In this document: positions 52,242 through 61,325 of the stretch, piece by piece
Layout: each line of letters opens with the position of its first letter
Position numbering within the stretch: position 1 is the first letter of the stretch
From: an uncultured Williamsia sp.
GTDB taxonomy: Bacteria > Actinomycetota > Actinomycetes > Mycobacteriales > Mycobacteriaceae
Direction of reading: 5' to 3'
Assembly: GCF_947494875.1 (NCBI RefSeq)
Contig: NZ_CANLWM010000003.1
Span: 124,001 to 188,000, forward strand
DNA length: 64,000 nucleotides
The notes under the pieces: model-generated
What the model was told of the DNA's origin: nothing
Database searches by the model: none
What the model saw: only the letters and a program-made list of their open reading frames with translations
Program-made: the position numbers and the translations under genes

Positions 52242-52688
52242 GTGATCCTGATCTTCACCGGCGATCTGCGGTACATCTCCGGTCCCCGGTGGTGGCCGGA
52301 GATGCTTGTGCTGCCCGCGATCGGTGCCGTGGTCGCGATGGTCCTCAGCCTGATCTGCTGGACCGTTCTGCGTACCCGCACCGGTCGTGTCGTCGAGTCG
52401 CTCCTGGTGTCGATTCCGGCCGCCGTGACGGGCGCGTCGGTCGGCGGTGTGGCAGTGCTGTTCGCGCACGTGGACAGACCTCGCGTGCTCTCACGGATCG
52501 TCGAGGAGGCACCACGCGATCCATCTGGTGCCGACGATCTGGTGGCCGGTGGACCGTGGAGTCACGAGCTGGCACCGATCGGCGTGTGGTTTCCGGTCGT
52601 CGGGATCCTCGCGGCGCTGCTCGTGTCTGCGGCGCTGTCCGCAGGGCGCTGGGCGTTGCGCCGCAGCGCGATCCAGCGACGTCACTGA
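52242..52688 (+). CDS. Small membrane protein (about 148 aa)
   Basis: From GTG 52242 (VILIFTGDLRYISG), a frame with hydrophobic segments at about residues 21-43, 55-74 and 113-134. No family recognised. An upstream GTG near 52215 is also possible. It converges on the SDR gene, overlapping its end by a few bases. Confidence 0.6.
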   Translation: MILIFTGDLRYISGPRWWPEMLVLPAIGAVVAMVLSLICWTVLRTRTGRVVESLLVSIPAAVTGASVGGVAVLFAHVDRPRVLSRIVEEAPRDPSGADDLVAGGPWSHELAPIGVWFPVVGILAALLVSAALSAGRWALRRSAIQRRH

Positions 52689-53524
52689 GCGGGGAAGTCC
52701 GTTCCTCGCGAGAGTGATTCACTCGCACGGATGTCGGACAACGCCGCCTCCAGCGTGTCGGTGACGGCGTCGAAACCGCTGTTTCCCAGAACCAGTCGTC
52801 GCGGGGGCGAATCCTGAGCCATGGCTGCGATGACGGCGCGTGCACCGCGGTGCGGGTCTCCGGGTTGCACACCGTCCATGTCCACGAACGTCTGACGGGC
52901 CTGCTCAAGCAGCTCGTGGTAATCCGGAATCGGCTCGGACACGGGCTCGTCGGCGAAGCCGGCGTAGGCATTCGTCCGGGTCGCCCCCGGTTCGACTGCC
53001 AACACCGATATGCCCTGCGGCGCGACCTCGTCGCGCAGTGTCTCGGTGACGGCCTCCACCGCGAACTTCGTTGCGCTGTAGTAGCCGAACCCCGGTGCGG
53101 CGACCAGGCCGGCCACCGAGGAGACGTTGACGATCCACCCGTCCCCGCGAGCGCGCATCCCCGGCAACACCGCACGAGTCACGGACAGTACGGCGAAGAA
53201 GTTCAACTCGAACATCGACCGCACCGCGGACTCGTCCATCCCCTCGATCGAGCCGAACCAGCCGCGGCCGGCGTTGTTGACGAGGACATCGACACCGCCG
53301 AAGTGCTCCTCGGCCGTGCGCACCGCGCGGTGCACCTGCTCGGCGTCGGTGACGTCGAGCGGTACGACGAGAACGCGGTCACCGTATTGCTCGGCCCATT
53401 CCGTGAGCTCCTGCGGTCGACGGGATGTGAGGACGACGCGATCCCCCGTCTCCAGTGCCGCCTCGGCGAACGCGACCCCGAACCCGCCGAGCGTCCCTCC
53501 CGTGATGAACCACCGCCGCGTCAT
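52682..53524 (-). CDS. Short-chain dehydrogenase/reductase
   Basis: A 280-aa SDR: TGGTLGGFGVAFAEAAL nucleotide loop, LDVTDAEQV, NNAG (VNNAGRGWFGS), serine strand VNVSSVAGLVA and catalytic YYSATK. The TGGTLGGFG variant with extra Gly is typical of the oxidoreductases acting on lipophilic ketones. ATG overlaps the stop of the SnoaL-like gene by ATGA, so they are coupled. Confidence 0.88.
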   Translation of the reverse strand: MTRRWFITGGTLGGFGVAFAEAALETGDRVVLTSRRPQELTEWAEQYGDRVLVVPLDVTDAEQVHRAVRTAEEHFGGVDVLVNNAGRGWFGSIEGMDESAVRSMFELNFFAVLSVTRAVLPGMRARGDGWIVNVSSVAGLVAAPGFGYYSATKFAVEAVTETLRDEVAPQGISVLAVEPGATRTNAYAGFADEPVSEPIPDYHELLEQARQTFVDMDGVQPGDPHRGARAVIAAMAQDSPPRRLVLGNSGFDAVTDTLEAALSDIRASESLSRGTDFPAQ

Positions 53525-53865
53525 GGCTCGATCACCAGCCGGCTGATCAACGAGCCGTCGAGCTCGAAGCGATAGCGCAGGTCGGCGACGCCGCCCGGGA
53601 AGTCGCCCTCCAGATGCTGCCCGACGTCGACACCGGTATCGGTCGTGATCGCGTCGGTGAACTCCGACGTGTAGGTGAACTCGCTGCCGCTCACGTCGGT
53701 GGCGAGCCACGCCCTGATCTCGTCACGTCCGGTGTGCACGTGGCCGTTGTCGGTCACCGCTGCGTCGGTGGTGAACATTGCGAGGGCTTGCTTGTCGTCT
53801 CGGTCGTTGATGGCGGTCATGAAGGTCTTCACGGTGTGCGGGAGTGCATCCCAATCTGTTGTCAT
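53521..53865 (-). CDS. SnoaL/NTF2-like protein
   Basis: A 114-aa protein: TVKTFMTAINDRDDKQALAMFTTDAAVTDNG then GRDEIRAWLATDVSG, GGVADLRYRFELDGSLISRLVIEP. A typical small NTF2-like barrel. It is coupled to the SDR. The ATG at 53865 is close to a predicted -10, so the transcript may be leaderless. Confidence 0.82.
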   Translation of the reverse strand: MTTDWDALPHTVKTFMTAINDRDDKQALAMFTTDAAVTDNGHVHTGRDEIRAWLATDVSGSEFTYTSEFTDAITTDTGVDVGQHLEGDFPGGVADLRYRFELDGSLISRLVIEP

Positions 53866-53871
53866 GCCACG

Positions 53872-53902
53872 ACGGTCGGACCTCCCCCACGGGGAATGTC
53901 AA
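53872..53902 (-). promoter_or_regulatory. MerR-type promoter of the SnoaL/SDR pair
   Basis: TTGACA (-35, 53897-53902) with a 19-base spacer to the -10 (53872-53877), and between them an imperfect dyad GACATTCCCC-GT-GGGGGAGGTC (8 of 10 arm pairs), the layout of MerR-regulated promoters. Confidence 0.5.
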
Positions 53903-53928
53903 CCCCAGGGGCGGCCGAATTGTCACGG

Positions 53929-53959
53929 TTGACCTTGCCGTAGGGGGAATCTGCACGAT
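53929..53959 (+). promoter_or_regulatory. MerR-type promoter of the MerR gene
   Basis: TTGACC (53929-53934) followed by 19 bases and CACGAT (53954-53959), with CCTTGCC..GGGGGAA between. The 19-base spacing is the MerR-family hallmark. Confidence 0.45.
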
Positions 53960-54001
53960 GATCGACGGCATCGCGACAGGCGGATCACGCAGGAGGACAC
54001 C

Positions 54002-54832
54002 TTGAGCGCACGAGTCCCGATCGGCGACTTCGCCGTGATGACCGGCCTGACCAGGAAGGCCCTACGGCACTACCACGACATCGGGATCCTGACGCCGGCT
54101 CACATCGACCTTCACACCGGCTACCGCTTCTACGACACGGGTCAGGTCGACCACGCGCACATCATCCGTCGATTCCGATCACTCGGTATGTCCATTCCCG
54201 ACATCAAGGCGTTGCTGAGTACGGAGGACGCCACGGCTCGGACGGAGATCATCACGACCCATCTCGAGCAGATGGAGGCGCAACTGCAACAGACCCGCGA
54301 CACCGTCGGCGCGCTACGCGAACTGCTCTCCCCCGTGCAGCCCCCGGCCTCGGTGAGCGTGCGCCGCGAGCCGGCGCTCGCGGTGTGGTCGATCAGCGCC
54401 ATCGTCGAGCTCTCCGACATCGACAGCTGGTTCGGGGTGACGATGACGACCCTGCATCGTGCGGTGTTCACGACGACCGGCGCGCAGGCGGACGTCGTAC
54501 CGGGTGGCCTCTACGACCGCGAGCTGTTTCTCGAATCGCGGGGTGGGGCGAGGCTCTTCCTGCCTGCGCCGCAGTCGGCCGAGCCCCCGGACGGAGTTCG
54601 TGCCGAGGTCCTGCCGGCGGCGGAGTTCGCGGTGCTCACCCATCAGGGTGGCCACGAGGGCATCGACCGCAGTTACGCGGCGCTGGGGACCTACGCGAAC
54701 GAGCATCTGATCAGCCACCAGGGGCCGATCCGCGAACACTACGTCGGCGGCACCTTCTCGGCTCCGATGGCGTTCACCGCCACAGAGATATGCTGGCCGA
54801 TTTTCAGCACGACTCCCCCGCCGCCGCGATAA
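54002..54832 (+). CDS. MerR-family regulator with GyrI-like effector domain
   Basis: A 276-aa regulator: MerR-type DNA-binding domain ([26 protein letters not shown] ... [32 protein letters not shown]), a coiled coil ([20 protein letters not shown]), and a GyrI-like ligand domain with the end ICWPIF. TTG start with AGGAGG upstream. It probably controls the divergent SnoaL/SDR pair through the 19-bp-spaced promoters. BmrR-like multidrug sensor is the closest type. Confidence 0.88.
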   Translation: MSARVPIGDFAVMTGLTRKALRHYHDIGILTPAHIDLHTGYRFYDTGQVDHAHIIRRFRSLGMSIPDIKALLSTEDATARTEIITTHLEQMEAQLQQTRDTVGALRELLSPVQPPASVSVRREPALAVWSISAIVELSDIDSWFGVTMTTLHRAVFTTTGAQADVVPGGLYDRELFLESRGGARLFLPAPQSAEPPDGVRAEVLPAAEFAVLTHQGGHEGIDRSYAALGTYANEHLISHQGPIREHYVGGTFSAPMAFTATEICWPIFSTTPPPPR

Positions 54833-54879
54833 GCCGGAGTGCCGCCGCATCGCGCGCGATCGCATCCGAGAGGACGATC

Positions 54880-55368
54880 ATGTCCATGACGACACCCGAC
54901 GACCCCCGGCCGCCTCTTCCGCCCTTCACCGACGAGTCCGCCGCCGTGAAGGTCCGAAAGGCGGAGGACGCCTGGAACACCCGTGATCCGCAGCGGGTGT
55001 CGATGGCGTACTCGCCCGACAGCCGCTGGCGGAATCGTTCAGAGTTCTTCGAAGGGCGCGGGGCCATCGTCGAGTTCCTGACGCGCAAGTGGGACCGCGA
55101 GCACGAATACCGACTGATCAAGGAGCTGTGGGCGCACAGCGGGAACCGGATCGCGGTGCGATTCGCCTACGAGTACCACCTCGACTCCGGGGAGTGGTTC
55201 CGCGCGTACGGGAACGAGAACTGGGCGTTCGACGACGGCGGCTACATGACCCATCGGCACGCCAGCATCAACGACGTGCCGATCCGCGACGCGGACCGCA
55301 CGTTCCACTGGGACCGCAGCGGTCCCCGCCCGGAGGATCACCCCGGCCTGTCGGACCTGGGTCTCTGA
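54880..55368 (+). CDS. DUF1348/NTF2-like protein
   Basis: A 162-aa protein: [48 protein letters not shown] ... [21 protein letters not shown] ... [24 protein letters not shown]. This is the DUF1348 nuclear-transport-factor-2-like family, function unknown. ATG 54880. It follows the MerR gene by 47 bases and may be co-transcribed. Confidence 0.85.
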   Translation: MSMTTPDDPRPPLPPFTDESAAVKVRKAEDAWNTRDPQRVSMAYSPDSRWRNRSEFFEGRGAIVEFLTRKWDREHEYRLIKELWAHSGNRIAVRFAYEYHLDSGEWFRAYGNENWAFDDGGYMTHRHASINDVPIRDADRTFHWDRSGPRPEDHPGLSDLGL

Positions 55369-55375
55369 GGCGCAC

Positions 55376-56410
55376 TCAGGGCGCGATGAGCACCTTCAAC
55401 GCCTCGCGGTCGGCCATCTGCTGGTAGCCGGTGGGGACGTCGTCGAGGCCCATGGTGACGTCGAAGACTTTGCCGGGTTCGACTTTTCCCTCGAGGACGT
55501 CGGGCATGAGCTCCTCGATGTAGGCCCGCGCCGGCGCGACCCCACCGGTGAGCGTGATGTTGTTCATGAAGAACTGACTGCCTGCGGTCACCTTGTCGTA
55601 CTGGGGCACGCCGACGCGGCTGACCGTCCCGCCGGAGCGGACGGCGCCCAGCGCCATATCCATCGCGGCCTCGTGTCCGACGCACTCGAGCACCTTGCGG
55701 GTTCCGTCGCCGCCGGTGAGTTCGCGGACCTTCTCGACTCCCTCGTCACCGCGCTCCTCGACGACATCGGTCGCACCGAACTCCCGTCCGAGGTCCGTGC
55801 GGGCCGTGTGGCGGCCCATCAGGATGATCTGCTCGGCACCGAGTCGCTTCGCGGCGAGCACGGCGGACAGGCCGACAGCTCCGTCGCCGATGACGGTGAC
55901 GGTGTCGCCCTCACCGACACCGGCGGTGACGGCGCAGTGATGGCCGGTCGAGAACACATCCGAGAGCGTCAGCAGCGACGGGAGAAGGGCGGAGTCCTCG
56001 GCGACGGGGAGTTTGACCAGGGTGCCCTGCGCCTGGGGGACACGGACGGCCTCGCCCTGTCCCCCGTCCACGCCGCGCATGCCCCAACCTCCGCCGTGGC
56101 GGCAGGAGGTCTGCAGGCCCTCACGGCAGAAGTCGCAGGTGTTGTCGGCCCAGACGAACGGGGCGACGACGAGGTCGCCGCGCTTCAGATCGCTCACCTC
56201 GGAGCCGATGTCCTCGACAACGCCGAGGAACTCGTGTCCGATCCGAGCGCCCTTGTCCGACGGCTTCTTCGATCCGTACGGCCACAGGTCGCTGCCACAG
56301 ATGCACGACCGGACGACGCGGACGATGGCATCGGTGGGATCCTTCAGCTCCGGATCGGGGACGTTCTCGACCCGGATGTCGCCCTTGCCGTAGATGAGTG
56401 TGGCCTTCAT
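55376..56410 (-). CDS. Zinc-dependent alcohol dehydrogenase
   Basis: A 344-aa MDR enzyme. Catalytic zinc ligands are Cys in CICGSD and His in GHEF; structural zinc cysteines are in CDFCREGLQTSC; nucleotide loop IGDGAVGLSAVLAAKRLGA. Catalyses NAD(P)-dependent oxidation of alcohols or reduction of aldehydes. ATG 56408-56410. Upstream gap 213 bases, likely with its own promoter. Confidence 0.9.
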   Translation of the reverse strand: MKATLIYGKGDIRVENVPDPELKDPTDAIVRVVRSCICGSDLWPYGSKKPSDKGARIGHEFLGVVEDIGSEVSDLKRGDLVVAPFVWADNTCDFCREGLQTSCRHGGGWGMRGVDGGQGEAVRVPQAQGTLVKLPVAEDSALLPSLLTLSDVFSTGHHCAVTAGVGEGDTVTVIGDGAVGLSAVLAAKRLGAEQIILMGRHTARTDLGREFGATDVVEERGDEGVEKVRELTGGDGTRKVLECVGHEAAMDMALGAVRSGGTVSRVGVPQYDKVTAGSQFFMNNITLTGGVAPARAYIEELMPDVLEGKVEPGKVFDVTMGLDDVPTGYQQMADREALKVLIAP

Positions 56411-56623
56411 GCGGATGCTCCTAGCGGGTCGGGTGACGGGTGAGTGCGGACCTTCTCAGCATGCCCGAACGGTTCGCGCACACGCGTCCGGTCCCGTCGA
56501 ATCGCCGTGGTCGTGGCCTCCGACCGCACAGCGACCGACAATGTCCGTAAGTCCTCTGCCACTCTGCGCCCACGGTGTCGCCGGCGCCGTCCGTTCGGTG
56601 CGCCGGACGGATAGCGTGCCCGC

Positions 56624-57157
56624 ATGCCGATCGAGCCCGACACGAAGAACTGGACCTGGGTGCTGCAGAGACGCTGCGACGCTTGTGGTCTCGACGCCTC
56701 GTCGCTCCCGTTCCGTGCGATCCCCGATCTCGTCGACGACAACGTCGCCCGCTGGCCCGCGGCGCTCGCCGTGCCCGACCCGGCCACACGGCCCGATGAG
56801 GCGACGTGGTCGCCGCTCGAGTACGCGGCGCATGTGCGCGACGTCTTCCGCCGCTTCGCGGTGCGGCTCGACGCGATGCTGACATCGGACGTTCCCCCCT
56901 TCGCGAACTGGGACCAGGACGCGACTGCGCGGGCCGAACGCTACCGCGACCAGGACCCGACGACGGTGCTGCAGGAACTCGCCGAGGCCGGACGCTCGAT
57001 CGCCGACGCCTTCCGTGCCGTCCCCGATGCCGCCCTCGCCCGTGCCGGTCGTCGCAGCGACGGCAGCGTGTTCACCGTCGAGTCGCTGGGTCGCTACTTC
57101 GTCCACGACCCGATCCATCACCTGTTCGACGTCACGGGTGAGCGATTCGTCAGTTGA
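56624..57157 (+). CDS. DinB-like protein
   Basis: A 177-aa four-helix protein: LEYAAHVRDVFRRFAVRLDAML and a C-terminal VHDPIHHLFDV. His residues AAHVRD, VHDP and HH give the DinB metal triad. A CDACG motif near the N-terminus (QRRCDACGL) is a feature of relatives in actinobacteria. Probably a mycothiol-type transferase or similar. Confidence 0.8.
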   Translation: MPIEPDTKNWTWVLQRRCDACGLDASSLPFRAIPDLVDDNVARWPAALAVPDPATRPDEATWSPLEYAAHVRDVFRRFAVRLDAMLTSDVPPFANWDQDATARAERYRDQDPTTVLQELAEAGRSIADAFRAVPDAALARAGRRSDGSVFTVESLGRYFVHDPIHHLFDVTGERFVS

Positions 57158-57575
57158 TGATCTCGCCCTGACGGTCGCGGATCGCCCCGAGACGCTGACG
57201 CCACATCTGCAGGTCGGCGTCGCTCAGACGAGTCCAGTCACGCACTTCCCGAACGACGCGTAGTGGGTGCGTGCTGCGGAACGACCGCGTGGGGTTGCCG
57301 GGGAACTTCTTGTCGGTGACGTTGGGGTCGTTCTCGAACGGCCCGGTCGGTTCCACCTCATAGACGTGTGGCGTCGCCCCGTCCACGTCCATGGCAGCGA
57401 TCTCGGCGGCCAACCCCGCGCCGTCCCGCAACGCCGTGAAGTAGATGTGATTCATGACGACCTCGGGTCTGTAGTTCGACCGGAACCCGGCACGCAAGAG
57501 ATCACCGGGCCCCAACTCGGCGCGGGTGCCGTGGAAGAACGGGCCGTCGTCCAGTGCTGTCCACCGGTCGTCCAT
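57150..57575 (-). CDS. arr: Rifampin ADP-ribosyltransferase
   Basis: A 141-aa enzyme from ATG 57573-57575 with GGAGGT about 10 bases upstream. It transfers ADP-ribose from NAD to the 23-hydroxyl of rifamycins, inactivating them. Family features: FFHGTRAELGPGDLL with His, RSNYRPEVVMNHIYFTA with Tyr, the segment FENDPNVTDKKFPGNPTRS with the catalytic Asp, and the C-terminal LQMWRQRLGAIRDRQGEIIN. It is full-length and intact. Convergent overlap of 8 bases with the DinB-like gene. Expression signals are plausible, so rifampin tolerance can be expected. Confidence 0.93.
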   Translation of the reverse strand: MDDRWTALDDGPFFHGTRAELGPGDLLRAGFRSNYRPEVVMNHIYFTALRDGAGLAAEIAAMDVDGATPHVYEVEPTGPFENDPNVTDKKFPGNPTRSFRSTHPLRVVREVRDWTRLSDADLQMWRQRLGAIRDRQGEIIN

Positions 57576-57634
57576 GAGCGGTCCCACCTCCTGTCACACA
57601 CAACGGCAGGGGCATTCTGCATCAGAGCCCGAGC

Positions 57635-59188
57635 TCACACCACCGTGGTCGGTACGAGCGTGTAGACCGCGTCGATGTCGCCGGCCGCGGCCATCACCGT
57701 CGCGTCGGGCCGGATGAGCGCGACGCGAGCCCGGTGTCGGATCAGCCACTCCCCGAGCGGTTCCCCGGGGTGGACCGTGAGGACGCCCGCGCCGCGTCGG
57801 GTGATCTCGAAGCGCTGGTCGCGCGACGGCTCGTCGACGGTGACGAGCAGGAACCGGTCGAGGTGGTCGTCGAGGCGTGCCCCCGCGGAGTCGACGACGG
57901 CATTCGGCGCCAACGTCCCGGGCAGACTGCCCGCACCGCGCAGAGCGCCCAGCACCGTTTTCGGCAACCGGTCTGCGATCGCGCCGTGTCGCACGAAGTA
58001 CGACGAGGTCAACGGCGGTGTCGCGCTGTCGGTCACGCGCGCCGACAGACCAGGGATCCGGGCCATCCGCGGCGCGATCACCTTGCGGACCAGGTCTCCC
58101 CCGCTGCCACCGCGAGTCATGGCGACGCCCATCGCCACCGCGAGGCGGATGAGCGACAGGACGTGGGGAATCCGTTCCTGCTCGTAGCTGTCGAGTGACG
58201 ACTCCGGCACGCCGCCGGAGAGCACGGCGGCCAGCTTCCAGGTGAGGTTGGCCGCGTCCCGGATGCCCGCACCCATCCCCTGGCCGATGAAGGGCGGCGT
58301 GAGATGTGCTGCGTCGCCGAGGATGAATACGCGGCGGTCCCGCCACGTCTGCGCGCAGCGAGCGCGGAAGGTGTACTCGGCCGAACGGATCAGCGTCAGC
58401 GAGCGATCGGCCCCCGCGGGCAGCCAGGGTCCGATCAGGGGGACGACGGCGTCGATGGAGGCGTAGTCGTCGGCGGACTCGTGATCGAGGAGTTGGAACT
58501 CCCAGCGATACCGCTTGTCCCCGATACGCATGTAGGTGGCTGCACGCTCGGTGTCGCAGACCTGATGGACACCGTCCCACTGATGCAGGTCCGTGGCGGT
58601 CTCGATGTCGACGACCAACCAGCGTTGGCTGAAACCGAGATCCCTCCAGTCGCCACCAATTGTCGCGCGCGCGAGACTTCCCGCGCCGTCGCAACCGAGC
58701 AGGTGACTTCCCTCGAACGTCAGGGACGCACCGGTGTGTCGATCCGAGGCGGACACCGTCACACCCGCGGGCGACTGATCGATGGACTGCACCTCCACTC
58801 CCCCGCGCACCGTGATGAGGTCGCCGCGTCGCGCCACGGCGGTGCGGAGCAACCGCTCGAGGTCGGGTTGGTCGAACATCGACGCGGCCGGGAACCCATG
58901 AATCCCTGCGTCTGGATTGCGGCGGAACTCCGCGAGCGGCGTGAGATCACGGGTGACCAGACGTAGGCCGAGGCCCGGGCGCGAGATCGCGGCGAACTCC
59001 TCCGCGAGACCGAGGCGTGCGAGGACGCGGTAGACCTCGTCGTCGAGATGGACCGCGCGGGGCTGCGGGTAGACGTCGTCCCACCGCTCCAGGATCACCG
59101 ATGGCACACCGAGATCGGCCAGCAGCGCCGCCGCGGTGAGTCCGGAGGGACCCGCGCCGACGATGAGCACCGGGGCCTGCGCGCTCAT
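57635..59188 (-). CDS. FAD-dependent aromatic monooxygenase (MhpA-type)
   Basis: A 517-aa PHBH-type flavoprotein: GAGPSGLTAAALLADLGV N-terminal FAD motif, the middle DG motif (LGCDGAGSLARATI), and the FAD-ribityl GDAAHLTPPFIGQGMGAGIRDAANL. The size and C-terminal thioredoxin-like extension match 3-(3-hydroxyphenyl)propionate hydroxylase-like enzymes, which ortho-hydroxylate phenols to catechols. Its ATG overlaps the FAH gene (ATGA). Third gene of the VOC-FAH operon. Confidence 0.9.
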   Translation of the reverse strand: MSAQAPVLIVGAGPSGLTAAALLADLGVPSVILERWDDVYPQPRAVHLDDEVYRVLARLGLAEEFAAISRPGLGLRLVTRDLTPLAEFRRNPDAGIHGFPAASMFDQPDLERLLRTAVARRGDLITVRGGVEVQSIDQSPAGVTVSASDRHTGASLTFEGSHLLGCDGAGSLARATIGGDWRDLGFSQRWLVVDIETATDLHQWDGVHQVCDTERAATYMRIGDKRYRWEFQLLDHESADDYASIDAVVPLIGPWLPAGADRSLTLIRSAEYTFRARCAQTWRDRRVFILGDAAHLTPPFIGQGMGAGIRDAANLTWKLAAVLSGGVPESSLDSYEQERIPHVLSLIRLAVAMGVAMTRGGSGGDLVRKVIAPRMARIPGLSARVTDSATPPLTSSYFVRHGAIADRLPKTVLGALRGAGSLPGTLAPNAVVDSAGARLDDHLDRFLLVTVDEPSRDQRFEITRRGAGVLTVHPGEPLGEWLIRHRARVALIRPDATVMAAAGDIDAVYTLVPTTVV

Positions 59189-60123
59189 GCGTGCCGCACC
59201 ACCGTCTTCTGCGTACCGAGGTCGATCGATCCGTCACCGGAGCGCACCGTCGCCTCGACGATGTCGCCGTCGCGCAGGTACTTCGGGTTCGACGCCTGAC
59301 GACGGAAGAACGCCTTCCACTTCACATGCGGCGGGAGGAGGGCGCCGATGATCTCGATCGGTTTGGGCGGCGCGGTCAGTGCGGTGCCGCCGGGGGTGCC
59401 GGTGAGGAGCAGGTCACCGGCGTCGACGCGCTGGAACCGGTTCAGCTCACGCAGTGTCTGCAGCGGCTTGTAGATCATGTCCGCGACCGTGCTGTTCTGG
59501 CGGGTGACACCGTTGACACGCAACTGCAGGGTGAGGGTCGAGAACTTCTCCCACTCGCCCGCCTCGAGCAGCACCAGTGCCGGGCCGACCGGGGTGAACG
59601 TGGGATACGACTTCGCCTCGTAGAACTGGGTCTTCGGCAGCTGGACGTCGCGCGCGGACACGTCGTTGGTGACGACCAGCGCCGCGATCGAGTCGGCGAG
59701 GGTGGCCTCGTCGACGTGCGTGCCGACGGGGATGGTCTGCCCGAACACGAGTCCGATCTCCACCTCGTAGTCGAGCAGTGCGACGTGCGGCGGCTTGACG
59801 ATGTCGTCGTTCGGGCCGGAGATCGACCCGGAGGACTTGCGGAAGAAGGTCAGCGGGACCTTGTCCGGATTCATGCCCGAATCCTTCACGTGTGAGACGT
59901 AGTTCGTCATCTGGGCGATGACCCGACACGGCGCGGTCACCGGCGAGATCAGCGCGAGCGTCGACGGGTCGACGAGATCACCGAAGCCGGTCGCCGCGGA
60001 CTCCACCGCGGCCCGGTCGGCGATCAGCTCGGCGGTGGTCGACGCAGCGGTGTCGATGCGACGGGCTCCGCCGGGAAACGAGACCCACCAGGCGTCGACG
60101 GTGCGGAGGACGGAGATGCTCAT
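59185..60123 (-). CDS. Fumarylacetoacetate hydrolase family protein
   Basis: A 312-aa enzyme of the FAH superfamily: SSGSISGPNDDIVKPPHVALLDYEVEIGLVFG, then LVVTNDVSARDVQ and DLLLTGTPGG. The acidic triad (DYEVEIG, NDVSARD) binds Mg. Such proteins hydrolyse C-C bonds of ring-opened products or act as hydratases/decarboxylases. Coupled by ATGA to the VOC gene upstream and the monooxygenase downstream. Confidence 0.9.
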   Translation of the reverse strand: MSISVLRTVDAWWVSFPGGARRIDTAASTTAELIADRAAVESAATGFGDLVDPSTLALISPVTAPCRVIAQMTNYVSHVKDSGMNPDKVPLTFFRKSSGSISGPNDDIVKPPHVALLDYEVEIGLVFGQTIPVGTHVDEATLADSIAALVVTNDVSARDVQLPKTQFYEAKSYPTFTPVGPALVLLEAGEWEKFSTLTLQLRVNGVTRQNSTVADMIYKPLQTLRELNRFQRVDAGDLLLTGTPGGTALTAPPKPIEIIGALLPPHVKWKAFFRRQASNPKYLRDGDIVEATVRSGDGSIDLGTQKTVVRHA

Positions 60124-61256
60124 GAGCGCGCGACTTTCATCAGGCCGAGGAGGCGGTGGACGTCGAACTCGTTGTCGGACTCCCGCAACGAGGAGAGGAT
60201 GGCGGCGAACTCGCGCAGGGCGGCCTTGCCGGGTGCGACGCCGAGGAAGTCGGCGGTGGCCGGTGGGCCCCACTGGTTCAGGCCGGACGCGGTCATCGGG
60301 GCCCAGCCGGCGGTGACCGTGCTGTCGAACAGGTCACCGTCGGTGAAGTGCTCGACGAGGAATCCGTCCGGATCGCGCCAGTAGTCGAAGATCTGGCTGC
60401 CCTGGATGTGGCGGCCGACACCCCAGGATCGGTGATGACCACGCTCGGTGAGGAATTCGCCGCCGGCGGCGAGGGCGTCGAGATCGCAGACCTGATACGC
60501 GGAGTGCACGTAGCGGTCCGCGGGCCCCAGGGTCAGCGCCAGGGTGTGGTGGTCGGACGGCTGCGCGCCGCGATCGCAGCGGACGAAGCTCATGACCGGC
60601 CCGCGATCACGCTGACCCGGGTAGTACAGGAAGTCGCTGACGATGAGCCCGAGGTTGCGCAGATACCAGTTCAGGGATTCCAGGTAGCGCGTCGACTGCA
60701 GGACGACGTGCCCGAGCCGCTCGACGACGGCGGGGGCACGCGCCGGGCGTTGGATGTCGTTCGTGCGGCCGGTCGCGCGCGCGACGTTGAGAGTCCGTGT
60801 GTCCTGCAGGGGTAGACCTGGCCAGTCGGTGACACCCGCGACGACACGGACACGACATCCGCCCGGTTCGCGGGTGGTCACGGCCCTCCCGCCGAGCGCG
60901 TCGCCCAGCGATTCGATCGGGCGGTCCCACTCTGAGGCGAGAGTCCGGAGGTCGGCGTCGTCGGCCGCACGGAACGCGACGCCGGTGAACGCGGTGCGAT
61001 GCGCGCGACGGACGATCACACACGGCGATCCGGGCAGCGCCCCACGCAGGTGCAGTTCGTCGCGGGTCGCGAACGTGGGGACGAAGCCGAAGTCGACGGC
61101 GAATGCGGCGGTCCGCACGAGGTCGGGCTTGTCGAACTCGAGCCACGCGATGTCGTGGACCTTCACCACGGGCTGCGGATGCCTGCCAGGGTGCTCCCCG
61201 GGCAGCGCGCCCTCGTCGGCATGCAGGCCCTCGTGGACGTCGTGGGCGACGGTCAT
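60120..61256 (-). CDS. Extradiol-type VOC dioxygenase
   Basis: A 378-aa two-module VOC protein: VHDIAWLEFDKPDL in module one, then the metal-binding module with RLGHVVLQS (His), HSAYQVCDLDA (His) and DGFLVEHFTDGD (Glu), the 2-His-1-carboxylate set of extradiol catechol dioxygenases. It would cleave a catechol-type ring next to the hydroxyls. ATG 61254-61256 with AGGAGGT at 61261-61267. First gene of the operon, under the promoter at 61274-61310. Confidence 0.87.
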   Translation of the reverse strand: MTVAHDVHEGLHADEGALPGEHPGRHPQPVVKVHDIAWLEFDKPDLVRTAAFAVDFGFVPTFATRDELHLRGALPGSPCVIVRRAHRTAFTGVAFRAADDADLRTLASEWDRPIESLGDALGGRAVTTREPGGCRVRVVAGVTDWPGLPLQDTRTLNVARATGRTNDIQRPARAPAVVERLGHVVLQSTRYLESLNWYLRNLGLIVSDFLYYPGQRDRGPVMSFVRCDRGAQPSDHHTLALTLGPADRYVHSAYQVCDLDALAAGGEFLTERGHHRSWGVGRHIQGSQIFDYWRDPDGFLVEHFTDGDLFDSTVTAGWAPMTASGLNQWGPPATADFLGVAPGKAALREFAAILSSLRESDNEFDVHRLLGLMKVARS

Positions 61257-61273
61257 CGGCACCTCCTACTTTC

Positions 61274-61310
61274 TGACGATATCGTCACTCACGACGACAG
61301 TGTCAGTCAA
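61274..61310 (-). promoter_or_regulatory. Promoter and operator of the VOC-FAH-monooxygenase operon
   Basis: -35 TTGACT (61305-61310), 17-base spacer, -10 region TGACGA (61282-61287). The perfect palindrome TGACGATATCGTCA (61274-61287) covers the -10 and the downstream start region. The same arrangement occurs at the P450 promoter. Confidence 0.65.
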
Positions 61311-61325
61311 GAGGATGATCAGAGG

